The notes under the pieces were generated by a model. That model worked only from the letters and a program-made list of their open reading frames with translations. It was not told the DNA's origin and did not search any database. 64,000 nt of DNA from Bretschneidera sinensis (taxonomy: Eukaryota > Streptophyta > Magnoliopsida > Brassicales > Akaniaceae): contig CM043700.1 in the NCBI GenBank assembly GCA_023935145.1, positions 22,581,501 through 22,645,500 on the forward strand, read 5' to 3'. This document shows positions 21,973 through 32,481 of the stretch, one piece after another; position 1 is the stretch's first letter, and each line of letters begins with the position of its first letter. Both the position numbers and the translations under genes were made by a program.

Positions 21973-22728
21973 ATTTTACTGACGAGATTTATCACTACTT
22001 TAGCTACCTTAGTGGCTCGGCCAGTTACTCGAGATTCCCGATTATTCCATTTTCTGATGTTAGCAATGTACAGCGGTCAAATAGGATCATTTTCTTCTCG
22101 AGACCTTTTACTTTTTTTCATCATGTGGGAGTTAGAATTAATTCCCGTTTATCTACATCCATGTTGGGGGGAAAGAAACGTCTGTATTCAGCTACAAAAT
22201 TTATTTTGTACACTGCAGGAAGTTTCGTTTTTCTATTAATAGGAGTTTTGGGTATCGGTTTATATGGTTCCAATGAACCAACATTAAATTTTGAAACACT
22301 AATTAATCAATCGTATCTTGTCGCACTAGAAATAATATTCTATATTGGATTTCTTATTGCTTTTGCCGTCAAATCACCGATTATAACCTTACATACATGG
22401 TTACCAGACACCCATGGAGAGGCACATTATAGTACTTGTATGCTTCTCGCCGGAATCTTATTAAAAATTGGAGCGTATGAATTGGTTCGAATCAATATGG
22501 AATTATTACCCCATGCTTATTCTATATTTTCGCCCTGGTTGATGATAGTAGGTACAATGCAAATAATTTATGCAACTTCAACATCTCCTGGTCAACGTAA
22601 TTTAAAAAAAAAAAAAAAAGAGAATAGCCTATTCTTCTATATCTCATATGGGTTTCATTATTATAGGAATTGGTTCTATAACCGATCTGGGGCTCAATGG
22701 AGCCATTTTACAAATAGTCTCTCATGGA

Positions 22729-22930
22729 TTTATTGGTGTTGCACTTTTTTTCTTGGCAGGAACGAGTTATGATATAATACGTTTTGTTTATCTCGACGAA
22801 ATGGGCGGAATGGCTATCTCAAATCCAAAAATATTCAGAATGTTCAGTATCTTATCCATGGCTTCCCTTGCATTACCGTGCATGAGTGATTTTGTTGCAG
22901 AATTGATAGTATTTTTTGGAATAATTACCC
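22729..22930 (+). repeat. ndhD internal duplication, source copy
   Basis: Native position: the encoded [20 protein letters not shown] continues correctly into [14 protein letters not shown]. This marks it as the source of the copy at 21771-21972. Confidence 0.88.
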
Positions 22931-23270
22931 GCCAAAAATATTTCTTAATGCCAAAAATACTAATTACTTTTGTAATGGCAATTGGAATGATATTAACACC
23001 TATTTATTCATTATCCATGTTACGCCAAATGTTCTATGGATACAAGCTAATTAATGACCCAAACTTTTCTTTTTTTGATTCTGGACCACGAGAGTATTTG
23101 TTTCGATCTCTATTCTTCTACCCATAATAGGGATTGGTATTTATCCGGATTTCGTTCTCTCACTATCAAGTGACAAGGTCAAAGCTATTCTATCTAATTA
23201 TTTTTATAGATAGTTTTCATGAATAAAAAAAATGAAATTGAATTATAACCAGACATGTTTGGCGTTTGTG

Positions 23271-23312
23271 AGAACCTTTTGAATCACTACACTACTTGAT
23301 TCAAAAGGTTCT
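23271..23312. terminator. Hairpin between ndhD and ccsA
   Basis: AGAACCTTTTGAATCA, a 10-base loop, then TGATTCAAAAGGTTCT: a perfect 16-bp stem in the convergent ndhD/ccsA spacer. It is a plastid 3'-end stabilising element kept almost unchanged. Confidence 0.85.
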
Positions 23313-23405
23313 TTACGGCTTACACTCAATTTTCTTTTATATATATATATATATATAAACACTATCCCATTTTTATATATATATTTGTCAGTCCCTTTCT
23401 TCAAT

Positions 23406-24374
23406 TCAATTAGATGTTAATGTAAATGAACCATGACTATGTAAACCTATTCCTAATAGATTGACCCCAAAATAGCATACCCAAATTATAAGAAAGCCCA
23501 TAGAAGCCACAATTGAAGAATTTATACCTCCTAAATCTATATTTGTTCGAATATGTAAATAAATCACGAATATGGTCCAAGTAATAAATGCCCAAGTTTC
23601 CTTTGGGTCCCAATTCCAATATGACCCCCACGCCTTATTAGCCCATATTGCTCCCGAAAGAATGCCTATGGTTAAAAAGATAAACCCAAGACTAATAATA
23701 TGATAACTCCAATGATCCAAATGTTGAATCATTTGATATCTGTAATAATTTCTAGAAGAAAGAAAATAAGTGTTTAGTAAAATATTGTTTCTTTCATTCA
23801 TGTTTTGAATTTCACCAAAAGAAAATGACTCATTTAATAAATTATTGCTTTTACCAAAAATTCTTATGACTTTTCGAAATGTAATGACTAGAAGAGCTAC
23901 TGATAATAATGATCCACATAACAGAGTGGCATAGCCTAATACCATCATACTTACGTGTATCATTAACCACTAGGATTGGAGAGCAGGTACCCATATTACG
24001 GATTGAGTTATTTTGTTTAAAAGGCCTGAAGTAGCAAAACCTTAGGTAAAAATAGCACTTGGCGCGGTTATTGCATTTAAATGATTTTTATTCTTTTTAT
24101 TAAAATAGGAAACCATATGAATAATGGAGAAACTCCACGAAAGAAAGATGAATGATTCATATAAATTACTTAATGGGAAATGTCCCGAATAAATCCAACG
24201 AGTGGCTAATAATCTTGTTATACAGAAAAAGGTAACTATCATGCCCTTGTCTGATGAATCATACAGTCCTACGATTTCATCGACTAATAAGGTTAAAAAA
24301 TAAATTGTAATTACAATTTAAGCGACCGAAAAAGATATATGAGTTAATATATGCTCTAAGGTTGAAAAAATCAT
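23406..24374 (-). pseudogene. ccsA: ccsA, plastid-derived
   Basis: On the minus strand the gene starts MIFSTL at 24374 and ends at 23406. CcsA is the membrane haem-ligation factor for c-type cytochromes. The C-terminal 185 codons are open and contain the tryptophan-rich haem-handling motif [18 protein letters not shown] with conserved flanking membrane helices. Lesions include a disrupted N-terminal helix at about 24300-24330, TAA after AIFT (near 24040, from CAA) and TAG in the LQS-WLI region (near 23972). Its length of 969 bp is normal. Confidence 0.94.
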
Positions 24375-24473
24375 AAGAATTCTTAAAAAAAGTGGGGTCA
24401 TCCAATTATATGGAATGGAAATAGGGAATTGCATTCATTATAGAACTTATTGTATCTCTTTTAGAAGATGCTA

Positions 24474-24553
24474 TGCCGCTACTCGGACTCGAACCGAGAT
24501 GCTCTAGCACTGCTTCCTAAGAGCTGCGCGTCTACTAATTTCACCATAGTGGC
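24474..24553 (-). pseudogene. trnL-UAG: trnL-UAG copy
   Basis: The minus strand reads GCCACTATGGTGAAATTAGT to GAGTAGCGGCA, an 80-base class II tRNA-Leu. Anticodon TAG sits in CTCTTAGGAAG, with the long variable arm and the loop GGTTCGAGTCC. A change in the acceptor stem (GCCAC against GCGGC) breaks one pair. Position next to ccsA on the same strand is normal. Confidence 0.9.
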
Positions 24554-25636
24554 TTGTTCAAAATAATAATAACCTATTTTTATTCAATCGTCGAGATTGA
24601 AAGAGTAAATTCAATGCAATTTAGGAAAGATTTGATGAATAAAAACGCGTTTAAATAGGGATTTGAGGGTTGGAATCCAACATTAAGCCTTCATAATAAT
24701 AATAATAATATAATTATCTTTTTTTAGTTATTTAAGAGTTTTAAAATTAAATTAACAACAGAAGCATTTGTAGTTTATGTTTTTTTTCCTAAAATAGAAC
24801 TATTGTAACTAAATAGTTGTGACTTCAATCCACGAATAGAACTCAAATAAATGTTCTTTAAAGAATTTATGTAATTTGCATAGATTTGTATTAATTGTTA
24901 GGGGTTTTGCTTGTTAATTTGTGTTAGACTTTATCAAACTAATTAGGTATTGGGTTGGGCATATTATATAAATTAAAGTTTTGATTTCTATCGTAATTCA
25001 TACTTCAAAAAAAATGTTTTCTAAATCAAAATTCTAATAATATAAATAATATATATATATATATCAAGATATATATCTTGATTTATCTTCCTATACAAAC
25101 ATAGGATTTTTTTGATCACTTAAAAATGATACATTATTCATATATAATATCCACTAAATTGGAAAAGGTGCTTTTCTCAATTAGGTTGCAAGCAAGGGTT
25201 ATATAATTATTTAGAAAAATAATAATTCAGAAAGTTATAAGTTACAAGATTTACACTTAATCAATTAATTTCAACAACCTATTGATTTTGACTAAAGCTC
25301 TTCTATTTCTTCTTTTCTATAGTAGAAATATAAAAAATCTTTAGTATTTTTTATTGTAACAAGTGGGCGATGGGGAAAAAAAGAATCCCCATCCCGGAAA
25401 TTAAAAAAAGGTGAAACCCTTTATATTATATTGTAATATTGTCTTTATTTTTTTCTAAAAAAAAGAATCTTTTATTTTAGAACTTAGTCGACAAAATCAA
25501 TCGGTTCAAAACATTAGAGAATGGAAATCATTCCTTTTATATTCATTACTTATATATTATAACAGAAATTAGTATATTCTAAAAGAAATTAGCTTTTCGA
25601 GTTAGGCTTATTCAGATTATTCTAATATTTTGTTAT
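24554..25636. other. Plastid trnL-rpl32 spacer, no gene seen
   Basis: About 1.1 kb of AT-rich spacer with homopolymer runs and ATAT stretches (25050-25080). No convincing frame, tRNA or mobile element was found. Confidence 0.7.
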
Positions 25637-25730
25637 TTATTTGTTTTGTTGTACAAAAAAACTTTTTGAATTCCCTGTAGAAAGAGATTTCGATAACGGA
25701 AAGCTTTCAACGCTGCCCAATATCCCTTCT

Positions 25731-27324
25731 TGTAGAAGATCAAGTGATTTCATCTAAAATCACTGCTGCAAATCAGGAGAATCATTCCAATAAAGATTGG
25801 CCTATACAACAAATTGATGTGCAAAATGCATTTTTGCACGGTGATCTACATGAGGAAGTCTTCATGACACAACCACAAGGTTTTATTCATCCTCAATTTC
25901 CAAATCATGTCTGTAAGTTGCATAAATCATTGTATGGATTGCGGCAAGCTCCAAGAGCTTGGTTTTCTAAACTCTCAGACAAGCTCAAATCACTATATTT
26001 TCATGAAAACAAAGCTGATACATCATTGTTCATTTTTAAAACAAAAACTGCCACTGTTTATGTTTTAATTTATGTCGATGATATATTAATAACCGGATCG
26101 AGTTCAGCTGTCATCAACCGAGTCATTCAAAGCTTGAAGACAGACTTTGCTATCAAAGAATTGGGGCTGCTTAATTACTTTCTTGGTGTCGAAGCTCTCA
26201 GATGCCAAGAAGGTATCTATCTCACACAAAGGAAATACATAGTTGATTTGCTCAAAAAGAGCAACATGGATCAAGCAAAACCATGCTCTAGTCCGATGGC
26301 TTCAACTTGCACTCTCACTGCCTCAGATGGCAAACCATGTGCCGATGCAAATCTTTACAGAAGCATGGTTGGCAGTATGCAATATCTTGCTTTCACAAGG
26401 CCTGACTTAGCCTTTGCAGTCCACAAAGTTAGCAAGTTTATGCATAATCCTCTTGACACACACTGGCAAGCCGTCAAGCGAATACTTCGCTATCTCAAAT
26501 ATACTGTTTCAACGGGCTTGCTAATTGCAAAAGCTGCAAATCTTGATCTTCATGCTTTCTCCGATTCGGACTGGGCAGCAGACCGCGATGACAGAAGATC
26601 AGTAGGAGCTCATTGCATTTTTCAAGGACCAAACTTGATCTCATGGAGCTGTAAGCAACAACCAACAGTGGCCCGTAGCAGCACTGAGGCTGAATACAAA
26701 ACTTTATCAAACATGGCAGCTGAGCTAATGTGGATAAAATCAATTTTACATGAGCTGGGAATTCCACTTCGGCAACCACCTACTCTTTGGTGCGACAATA
26801 TTGGTGCTACATATCTTACATCAAATCCGGTATTCCATGCCAGAACAAAACACATAGAGATTGACTTCCACTTTGTTCGAGATCAAGTTAATCAAAAACA
26901 ATTGAAAGTCCAGTTCATTTCAAGCTGTGACCAACTTGCAGATGCACTCACAAAGCTCCTATCACCAAAGAAAATCACAGATGCCAAGAACAATCTGAAT
27001 GTCTGTGATCTCCCCTTCAGATTGAGGGGAAATCACTTCTGCAAATCAAGAGAATCATTCCAATAAAGATCCTGCCGAAGACTAGGAAATCATGTCTGCT
27101 ATACCTACATGTAACCGAAGATAATGCAGCAATTATTCCACGAGATTCTTGCTGAAATTTAGAGATAATTGTATAGCTGTATAGACATTTAAACTATGTT
27201 CACATGTTGCAAATATTTAGGAAATCGGTCACAATTGTTTTTATATATACTGCTGTAAACCGCAAGCCTGGAATATCAGAAAATAGAATTCATTCAAACA
27301 TTTTGTATTTTGTATTCTTTTACA
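25731..27324 (+). mobile_element. Internally deleted Copia element inside rpl32
   Basis: The 1594-bp element begins TGTAGAAG and ends TTTTACA, flanked by CTTCT at 25726-25730 and 27325-27329, a perfect target-site duplication. It holds only RT-RNase H coding sequence; gag, protease and integrase are absent. A 41-bp stretch near its left end (25757-25797) matches 27030-27070 just after the polypurine-like ATTGAGGGGA with two mismatches, so these are LTR remnants. The left LTR is therefore cut after about 67 bp and fused straight to RT sequence. The right LTR (about 27030-27324) seems to lack the first 26 bp. It moved in after plastid DNA reached the nucleus. Confidence 0.9.
25744..27066 (+). 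CDS. Copia reverse transcriptase-RNase H, uninterrupted frame
   Basis: This is a 440-codon frame without stops. Residues from about 19 cover the RT core from [17 protein letters not shown] (a catalytic aspartate) through [12 protein letters not shown] to the active-site YVDD in [13 protein letters not shown], then the connection and RNase H domain with [29 protein letters not shown] and CDNIGA. The C-terminal [13 protein letters not shown] and LADALTK motifs complete a normal Copia RNase H end. The first 18 residues come from LTR-derived sequence. RT fingers upstream of WPI are missing, so activity is doubtful, but the open frame implies recent insertion or assistance in trans. Confidence 0.88.
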   Translation: MISSKITAANQENHSNKDWPIQQIDVQNAFLHGDLHEEVFMTQPQGFIHPQFPNHVCKLHKSLYGLRQAPRAWFSKLSDKLKSLYFHENKADTSLFIFKTKTATVYVLIYVDDILITGSSSAVINRVIQSLKTDFAIKELGLLNYFLGVEALRCQEGIYLTQRKYIVDLLKKSNMDQAKPCSSPMASTCTLTASDGKPCADANLYRSMVGSMQYLAFTRPDLAFAVHKVSKFMHNPLDTHWQAVKRILRYLKYTVSTGLLIAKAANLDLHAFSDSDWAADRDDRRSVGAHCIFQGPNLISWSCKQQPTVARSSTEAEYKTLSNMAAELMWIKSILHELGIPLRQPPTLWCDNIGATYLTSNPVFHARTKHIEIDFHFVRDQVNQKQLKVQFISSCDQLADALTKLLSPKKITDAKNNLNVCDLPFRLRGNHFCKSRESFQ

Positions 27325-27393
27325 CTTCTTTTTCCAAATATTTTTACGAATACACTTTTTTGATATAGAAGTACGTATTTTTGAAACTGCCAT

Positions 27394-28626
27394 TCAAAAA
27401 TGAAAATGGTTATTCAGTGTTTTGGATGTGAAAGACATCTATTGTTCAAAATGAATCGTTCGTTCCTATTCTCTATTTGTCTATTTATTTACTTATCTAT
27501 TTATATTATATTTAGATTATCTATTTATGTTTATTTTATTCTTTAGATTATATATACTATCGTCAAAAAAAAAGAAAGTAAAAATAGATATGTAAAAATA
27601 AAATAAAATATTACTGGAACAAAAAAAACATAAAAGAAAAGCAATATGATATAGTATAGGATTTTTTTTTCTATTCCATTACAATATCTGGAAGAAATAA
27701 TAATTTTTATTTATTGGTACTTTTTATATCCCCATTCAAATCTCTAGAAGACACTATGCCATATAATATAAATATAAGTCGAATTGGTTGAAGTTGATAA
27801 AAAAAATACAAATTTTTTTTTTTCTGTTTACATCCATCTCTATCTTTGTTTGTCGTGCTACGTTTCTATTTAAACAGGGAAAAGACATTGAAAAGTTTAA
27901 GAACCCAACCTTTACCTTTAACTTTACTTACCTAATTAAAAGAAAAACTTTAATTTTTTTTTCTATTAATAGATCAAACTCAAAGAGAGAATACACCTAA
28001 TTAAAATTTTCAAATTCGAATGAGACCTGTAGTTTAGTTATAGTTAATCGATATATGATTTTGTAAAAAACAATTATGAATTTCTTCATATGTAAAGAAA
28101 AATGTCAGGTATCATAGTCTTTCTTACAAACATAAGTGCCTTTTATTGTAATGGAAGACAATCAATTAGGTCCATAATGAACTAGTTAATGATTCCGAAT
28201 AAACAAACTAAAATAACTAGTTTTTTTGGGGGGTAAAGTTTTTGTCCATCCTATGATTATGATTCATATCAAGTATTTTTTTGTATTGTAAATCTCTATT
28301 TTATTTTTGATGCATGTATGTATAGAAATTTTTGTAATGCGTAATAATAATTGAATTTTTATATATCTTCATAAGAATCTTGTTTAATAAATAAAAGTAA
28401 TTTTTTATTTTTCACTAGTAACTTAGTCATATCATTTAACCACTTCTAATTTTTGGATTTGAATATTTTTTTGAAGTATTTGGGAGAGATTCACACTAAT
28501 TCCGAATAGAAAAAAATTTCATTTAAGTTCAAAATCTCTTGATTTTTTTATTGCCCCCTTCGAAAAGAAATAAGAACTGGTGAATCAGAAATAATTAATT
28601 AAGAATAAAATAAAAAGGTTTTTTTT
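27394..28626. other. Plastid rpl32-ndhF spacer, no gene seen
   Basis: AT-rich spacer between rpl32 and ndhF. The distal part from 28212 belongs to the first unit of the 2.3-kb tandem duplication. No supported gene was found. Confidence 0.75.
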
Positions 28627-29251
28627 ATGGAACATACATATCAGTATTCATGGATCATACATTTCATTCCACTTCCAGTTCCTATTTTATTAGGAGTGGA
28701 CTTCTATTTTTTCCGACGGCAACAAAAAATCTTCGCCATCTGTGGGCTTTTCTTAGGATTTTTTTGTTATGGTCTTTTCGGTCGATCTATCTATTCAACA
28801 AATAACAAAAAGTTCCGCCTATCAATATGTATGGTCTTGGACTATAAATAATGAATTTTCTTTCGAGTTCGGCCACTTTATTGATCCACTTACTTCTATT
28901 ATGTCAATATTAATCACTACTGTTGGAATTTTGGTTCTTATTTATAGTGACAATTATATGTCTCATGATCAAGGGTATTTGAGATTCTTTGCTTATATGA
29001 GTTTTTTCAATACTTCAATGTTGGGATTAGTTACTAGTTCTAATTTGATACAAGCTTTATATTTTTGGGGAATTAGTTTGAATGTGTTCTTAATTATTAA
29101 TAGGTTTTTGGTTCACACGACCTATTACAGCGAATGCGTGTCAAAAAACCTTTGTAACTAATCGTATAGGGGATTTTGGTTTATTATTAGGAATCTTAGG
29201 TCTTTACTGGATAATGGGTAGTTTCGAATTTCATGATCTGTTCAAAATATT
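28627..29251 (+). pseudogene. ndhF: ndhF 5' part (unit 1), plastid-derived
   Basis: The start [20 protein letters not shown] at 28627 is the N-terminus of NdhF, the large proton-pumping subunit at the distal end of the NDH membrane arm. A one-base change of frame after LLGV (near 28700) is corrected later, so 28769-29161 encodes [20 protein letters not shown], the [13 protein letters not shown] helix and [20 protein letters not shown]. Further shifts occur near 29080-29150. The gene stops at about codon 208, FHDLFKILK, where sequence from the trnA region begins. Roughly 70 percent of the normal protein is missing. Confidence 0.93.
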
Positions 29252-29263
29252 AAAGGTGAGGAT

Positions 29264-29264
<1 letters not shown>

Positions 29265-29294
<30 letters not shown>
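29265..29294 (+). repeat. Poly-G tract of 30 at a NUPT internal junction
   Basis: Thirty G residues follow GAGGATC. Unit 2 has GAGGATCGAGGGGGAG here, so the run expanded after duplication or was misread in one copy. Confidence 0.85.
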
Positions 29295-29295
<1 letters not shown>

Positions 29296-29363
29296 GTTAT
29301 TGCCTATCGTTGGCCTCTATGGTAGAATCAGTCGGGGGCCTGATAGGCGGTGGTTTAGCCTGT

Positions 29364-29398
29364 GGCGGATGTCAGCGGTTCTAGTCCACTTATCTCCA
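29364..29398 (+). pseudogene. trnA-UGC: trnA-UGC exon 2 (unit 1)
   Basis: GCGGATGTCAGCGGTT and TATCTCCA are the 3' half of plastid tRNA-Ala(UGC). The preceding 70 bases are the end of its group II intron. Unit 1 has C-to-T/G-to-A changes in the T arm (TCTAGTCCAC for TCGAGTCCGC). Confidence 0.82.
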
Positions 29399-29542
29399 AC
29401 TCGTGAACTTAGCCGATACAAAGCAATATGATAGCACCCAATTTTTCCGATTCGGCAGTTTGATCTATGATTGATTCATGGATGTTGATAAGAATTATCC
29501 TTCCATTTAGCTGCATCTTAAGCCTTAAAGTTAAGGGCGAGG

Positions 29543-29832
29543 TTCAAACGAGGAAAGGCTTACGGTGGATACCTAGGCACCCAGAGACAAGGAAGGGCGA
29601 AGTAAGCGACGAAATGCTTCGGGGAGTTAAAAATAAGCGTAGATCCGGAGATTCCCGAATAGGTCAACCTTTCGAACTCTGCTGAATCCATGGGAAGGCA
29701 AGAGACAACCTAGCGAACTAAAACATCTTAGTAGCCAGAGGAAAAGAAAGCAAAAGCGATTCCTGTAGTAGCGGCGAGCGAAATGGGAGCAGCTTAAACC
29801 GTGAAAACGGGTTGTGGGAAAGCAATAAAAGC
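29543..29832 (+). pseudogene. rrn23: rrn23 5' end (unit 1)
   Basis: Starting TTCAAACGAGGAAAGGCTTA, the first 290 bases of plastid 23S rRNA are present up to AAAGCAATAAAAGC, where nuclear sequence begins. Its last 60 or so bases overlap the start of the main rrn23 block at 4437-4500, so the two rrn23 pieces together cover the 5' part twice. Confidence 0.9.
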
Positions 29833-30237
29833 CTAGTAATGCTTTTAGCACAAACGTCTATCCTGGGCAGTAAGCTGTAGCCACTAGCCATGCTTTTGGC
29901 TGAAAGCATGACTTGGTGGGAAATAAGCTTGAAAGTATCCTGTTGATGGGGAAAGTATTTTGGAATACCTTGGTTTGGGAAGGAACTTCATACTGCTGAT
30001 GAACTTTACCTACATGCTAATATCTTTCCCCTGTTTCTTCTCTGATGTAAATTTATGGCGACTGTTCCTTATTCTAATGTAAATTTATAGTGCCAAGTCA
30101 AATTTTCCTTATCAAATGCTGTCAACTTTTGACCTTTTACCTACCAGCAGCTTGTTGATATTCTAATTTGCTATCAACAAATTATAATATTTTATACTTC
30201 TCCTTTAATATAGCTTAACTTGATGCTTATGTTGCAG

Positions 30238-30492
30238 GTATTGACACTGTTTGAGAGTGCCGCAAAGAGAGAATATTTATCATCAAACTTTGAGACAACA
30301 AAGGAACTATTGGGGTCCAATACTCGGTCAGGAGTCGTAGAAGCTGATCCGGCTGCAGTTTCTGTACTTCCTTGGATACCACAAACCACTGCAGCTGTGG
30401 CTTTGAGACTTTTGGAGCTGGATGCATCCATTAAGTACATAAAGCAGGAGAAAACAGAGCCTACTGAGGATAAGGAAGTCGGACAATATATT
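30238..30492 (+). pseudogene. RLT-like (homeobox-DDT) exon, duplicated copy
   Basis: A 255-base exon (85 codons) between TTGCAG and GTGAGT encodes VLTLFESAAKREYLSSNFET, then VSVLPWIPQTTAAVALRLLE and LDASIKYIKQEK. I recognise the style of the C-terminal region of plant RLT (RINGLET, homeobox-DDT) proteins, partners of ISWI chromatin remodellers; this rests on memory of the family. It is an exact-length duplicate of 32482-32736, and here no downstream exon follows because unit 2 begins 24 bases after the donor. Upstream intron sequence continues to the plastid junction at 29832. Confidence 0.6.
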
Positions 30493-30935
30493 GTGAGTTC
30501 TCCTTCTTGACTCCACAATAACTAGTTTTTTTGGGGGGTAAAGTTTTTGTCCATCCTATGATTATGATTCATATCAAGTATTTTTTTGTAGTGTAAATCT
30601 CTATTTTATTTTTGATGTATGCATGTATAGAAATTTTTGTAATGCGTAATAATAATTGAATTTTTTATGTATCTTCATAAGAATCTTGTTTAATAAATAA
30701 AAGTAATTTTTTATTTTTCACTAGTAACTTAGTCATATCATTTAACCACTTCTAATTTTTGGATTTGAATATAAATTTTTGAAATATTTGGGAAAGATTC
30801 ACACTAATTCCGAATAGAAAAAAATTTCATCTAAGTTCGAAATCTCTTGATTTTTTTGTTGCCCCCTTTGAAAAGAAATAAGAACCGGTGAATCAGAAAT
30901 AATTAATTAAGAATAAAATAAAAAGGTTTTTTTTT

Positions 30936-31550
30936 ATGGAACATACATATAAGTATTCATAGATCATACCTTTCATTCCAGTTCCTATTTTATAGGAGTA
31001 GGACTTCTACTTTTTCCTACAGCAACAAAAAATCTTCGCCATCTGTAGGCTTTTCTTAGTATTTTTTTGTTATCGTCTTTTCGGTCAATCTATCTATTCA
31101 ACAAATAACAAAAAGTTTCGCCTATCAATATGTATGGTCTTGGACTATAAATAATGAATTTTCTTTCGAGTTCGGCCACTTTATTGATCCACTTACTTCT
31201 ATTATGTCAATATTAATCACTACTGTTGGAATTTTGGTTCTTATTTATAGTGACAATTATATGTCTCATGATCAAGGGTATTTGAGATTCTTTGCTTATA
31301 TGAGTTTTTTCAATACTTCAATGTTGGGATTAGTTACTAGTTCTAATTTGATACAAGTTTATATTTTTGGGGAATTAGTTTGAATGTGTTCTTATTTATT
31401 AATAGGTTTTTGGTTCACACGACCTATTACAGCGAATGCGTGTCAAAAAGCCTTTGTAGTCATATAGGGGATTTTGGTTTATTATTAGGAATCTTAGGTC
31501 TTTACTGGATAACGGGTAATTTCGAATTTCATGATCTGTTCAAAATATTA
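30936..31550 (+). pseudogene. ndhF: ndhF 5' part (unit 2), plastid-derived
   Basis: Duplicate of 28627-29251. It has its own lesions: TAG early (YKYS-TAG) and a lost base in the PIL region. It keeps GVGLLLFPTAT-like bases that unit 1 has lost. The stretch from [17 protein letters not shown] sequence to SSNLIQ matches unit 1 closely. Independent lesions mean much of the decay came after the duplication. Confidence 0.92.
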
Positions 31551-31638
31551 AAGGCGAGGATCGAGGGGGAGTTATTGCCTATCGTTGGTCTCTATGGTAG
31601 AATCAGTCAGGGGCCTGATAGGCAGTGGTTTAGCCTGT

Positions 31639-31673
31639 GGCAGATGTCAGCGGTTCGAGTCCGCTTATCTCCA
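31639..31673 (+). pseudogene. trnA-UGC: trnA-UGC exon 2 (unit 2)
   Basis: Second copy of the 3' half of tRNA-Ala. The T arm CGGTTCGAGTCCGC is intact here, but GGCGGATG reads GGCAGATG. Confidence 0.82.
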
Positions 31674-31817
31674 ACTCGTGAACTTAGCCGATACAAAGCT
31701 ATATGATAGCACCCAATTTTTCCAATTCGGCAGTTTGATCTATGATTGATTCATGGACATTGATAAGACTTATCCTTCCATTTAGCTGCACCTTAAGCCT
31801 TAAAGTTAAGGGCGAGG

Positions 31818-32107
31818 TTCAAACGAGGAAAGGCTTACGGTGGATACCTAGGCACCCAAAGACAAGGAAGGGCGTAGTAAGCGACGAAATGCTTCAGGGA
31901 GTTGAAAATAAGCGTAGATCCGGAGATTCCCGAATAGGTCAACCTTTCGAACTCCGCTGAATCCATGGGAAGGCAAGAGACAACCTAGCGAACTAAAACA
32001 TTTTAGTAGCCAGAGGAAAAGAAAGCAAAAGCGATTCCCGTAGTAGTGGCGAGCGAAATGGGAGCAGCTTAAACCGTGAAAACGGGTTGTGGGAGAGCAA
32101 TAAAAGC
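31818..32107 (+). pseudogene. rrn23: rrn23 5' end (unit 2)
   Basis: Duplicate of 29543-29832, ending GAGAGCAATAAAAGC at the same plastid/nuclear junction. Confidence 0.9.
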
Positions 32108-32481
32108 ATATTAATGCTTTTAGCACAAACGTCTATCCTGGGCAGTTAGCTGTAGCCACTAGCCATGTTTTTGGCTGAAAGCATGACTTGGTGGGAAATA
32201 AGCTTGAAAGTATCCTGTTGATGGGCAAAGTATTTTGGAATACCTTGGTTTGGGAAGGAACTCCATACTGCTGATGGAACTTTACCTACATGCTAATATC
32301 TTTCCCCTGTTTCTTCTATGATGTAAATTTATAGTGCCAAGTCAAATTTTCCTTATCAGATGCTGTCAACTTTTGACCTTTTACCTACCAGCAGCTTGTT
32401 GATTTTCTAATTTGCTATCAACAAATTATAATATTTTATACTTCTCCTTTAATATAGCTTAACTTGATGCTTATGTTGCAG

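Larger units (their letters stand above)
21522..23213 (+). pseudogene. ndhD: ndhD, plastid-derived, with internal 202-bp copy
   Basis: NdhD is a large proton-pumping membrane subunit of NDH. The first codon position reads ACA (21522) before [13 protein letters not shown]; plastid ndhD usually starts with ACG that is edited to AUG. The N-terminus is frameshifted near 21560-21640. At 21771 the normal sequence after WRLGI is replaced by a 202-bp copy of a downstream region (22729-22930), after which the original gene resumes at ILLTG-like ATTTTACTGACGAG. Frames then recover [19 protein letters not shown], [20 protein letters not shown] and the C-terminus. A long A-run (22603-22619) causes another shift. 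It ends LSNYFYR-TAG at 23211-23213. Confidence 0.93.
25637..27393 (-). pseudogene. rpl32: rpl32, plastid-derived, split by a Copia insertion
   Basis: The 5' half is at 27393-27330 on the minus strand (MAVSKIRTSISKKCIRKNIW, then KK) and the 3' half at 25730-25637 ([11 protein letters not shown], then in another frame [14 protein letters not shown]), ending at TAA 25639-25637. It encodes the small basic ribosomal protein L32. The halves are separated exactly by the element at 25731-27324, with CTTCT on both sides. A frameshift follows KAF, so the gene was probably already decaying when hit, or decayed afterwards. Removing the element rejoins KKK-GYWAAL in frame. Confidence 0.92.
28212..30516 (+). 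repeat. Segmental tandem duplication, unit 1
   Basis: The unit starts AATAACTAGTTTTTTTGGGG and ends TTCTCCTTCTTGACTCCA. It spans the rpl32-ndhF spacer, the ndhF 5' part, trnA exon 2, the rrn23 5' end, the plastid/nuclear junction (about 29832) and a nuclear intron plus exon. Unit 2 follows directly at 30517. Differences are scattered single-base changes, small indels and the length of a G-run. Confidence 0.93.

Noticed and set aside
21759..22772. A 337-codon frame in ndhD
   Set aside because: It mixes the ectopic copy, out-of-frame stretches and real ndhD codons; it is not a native protein.
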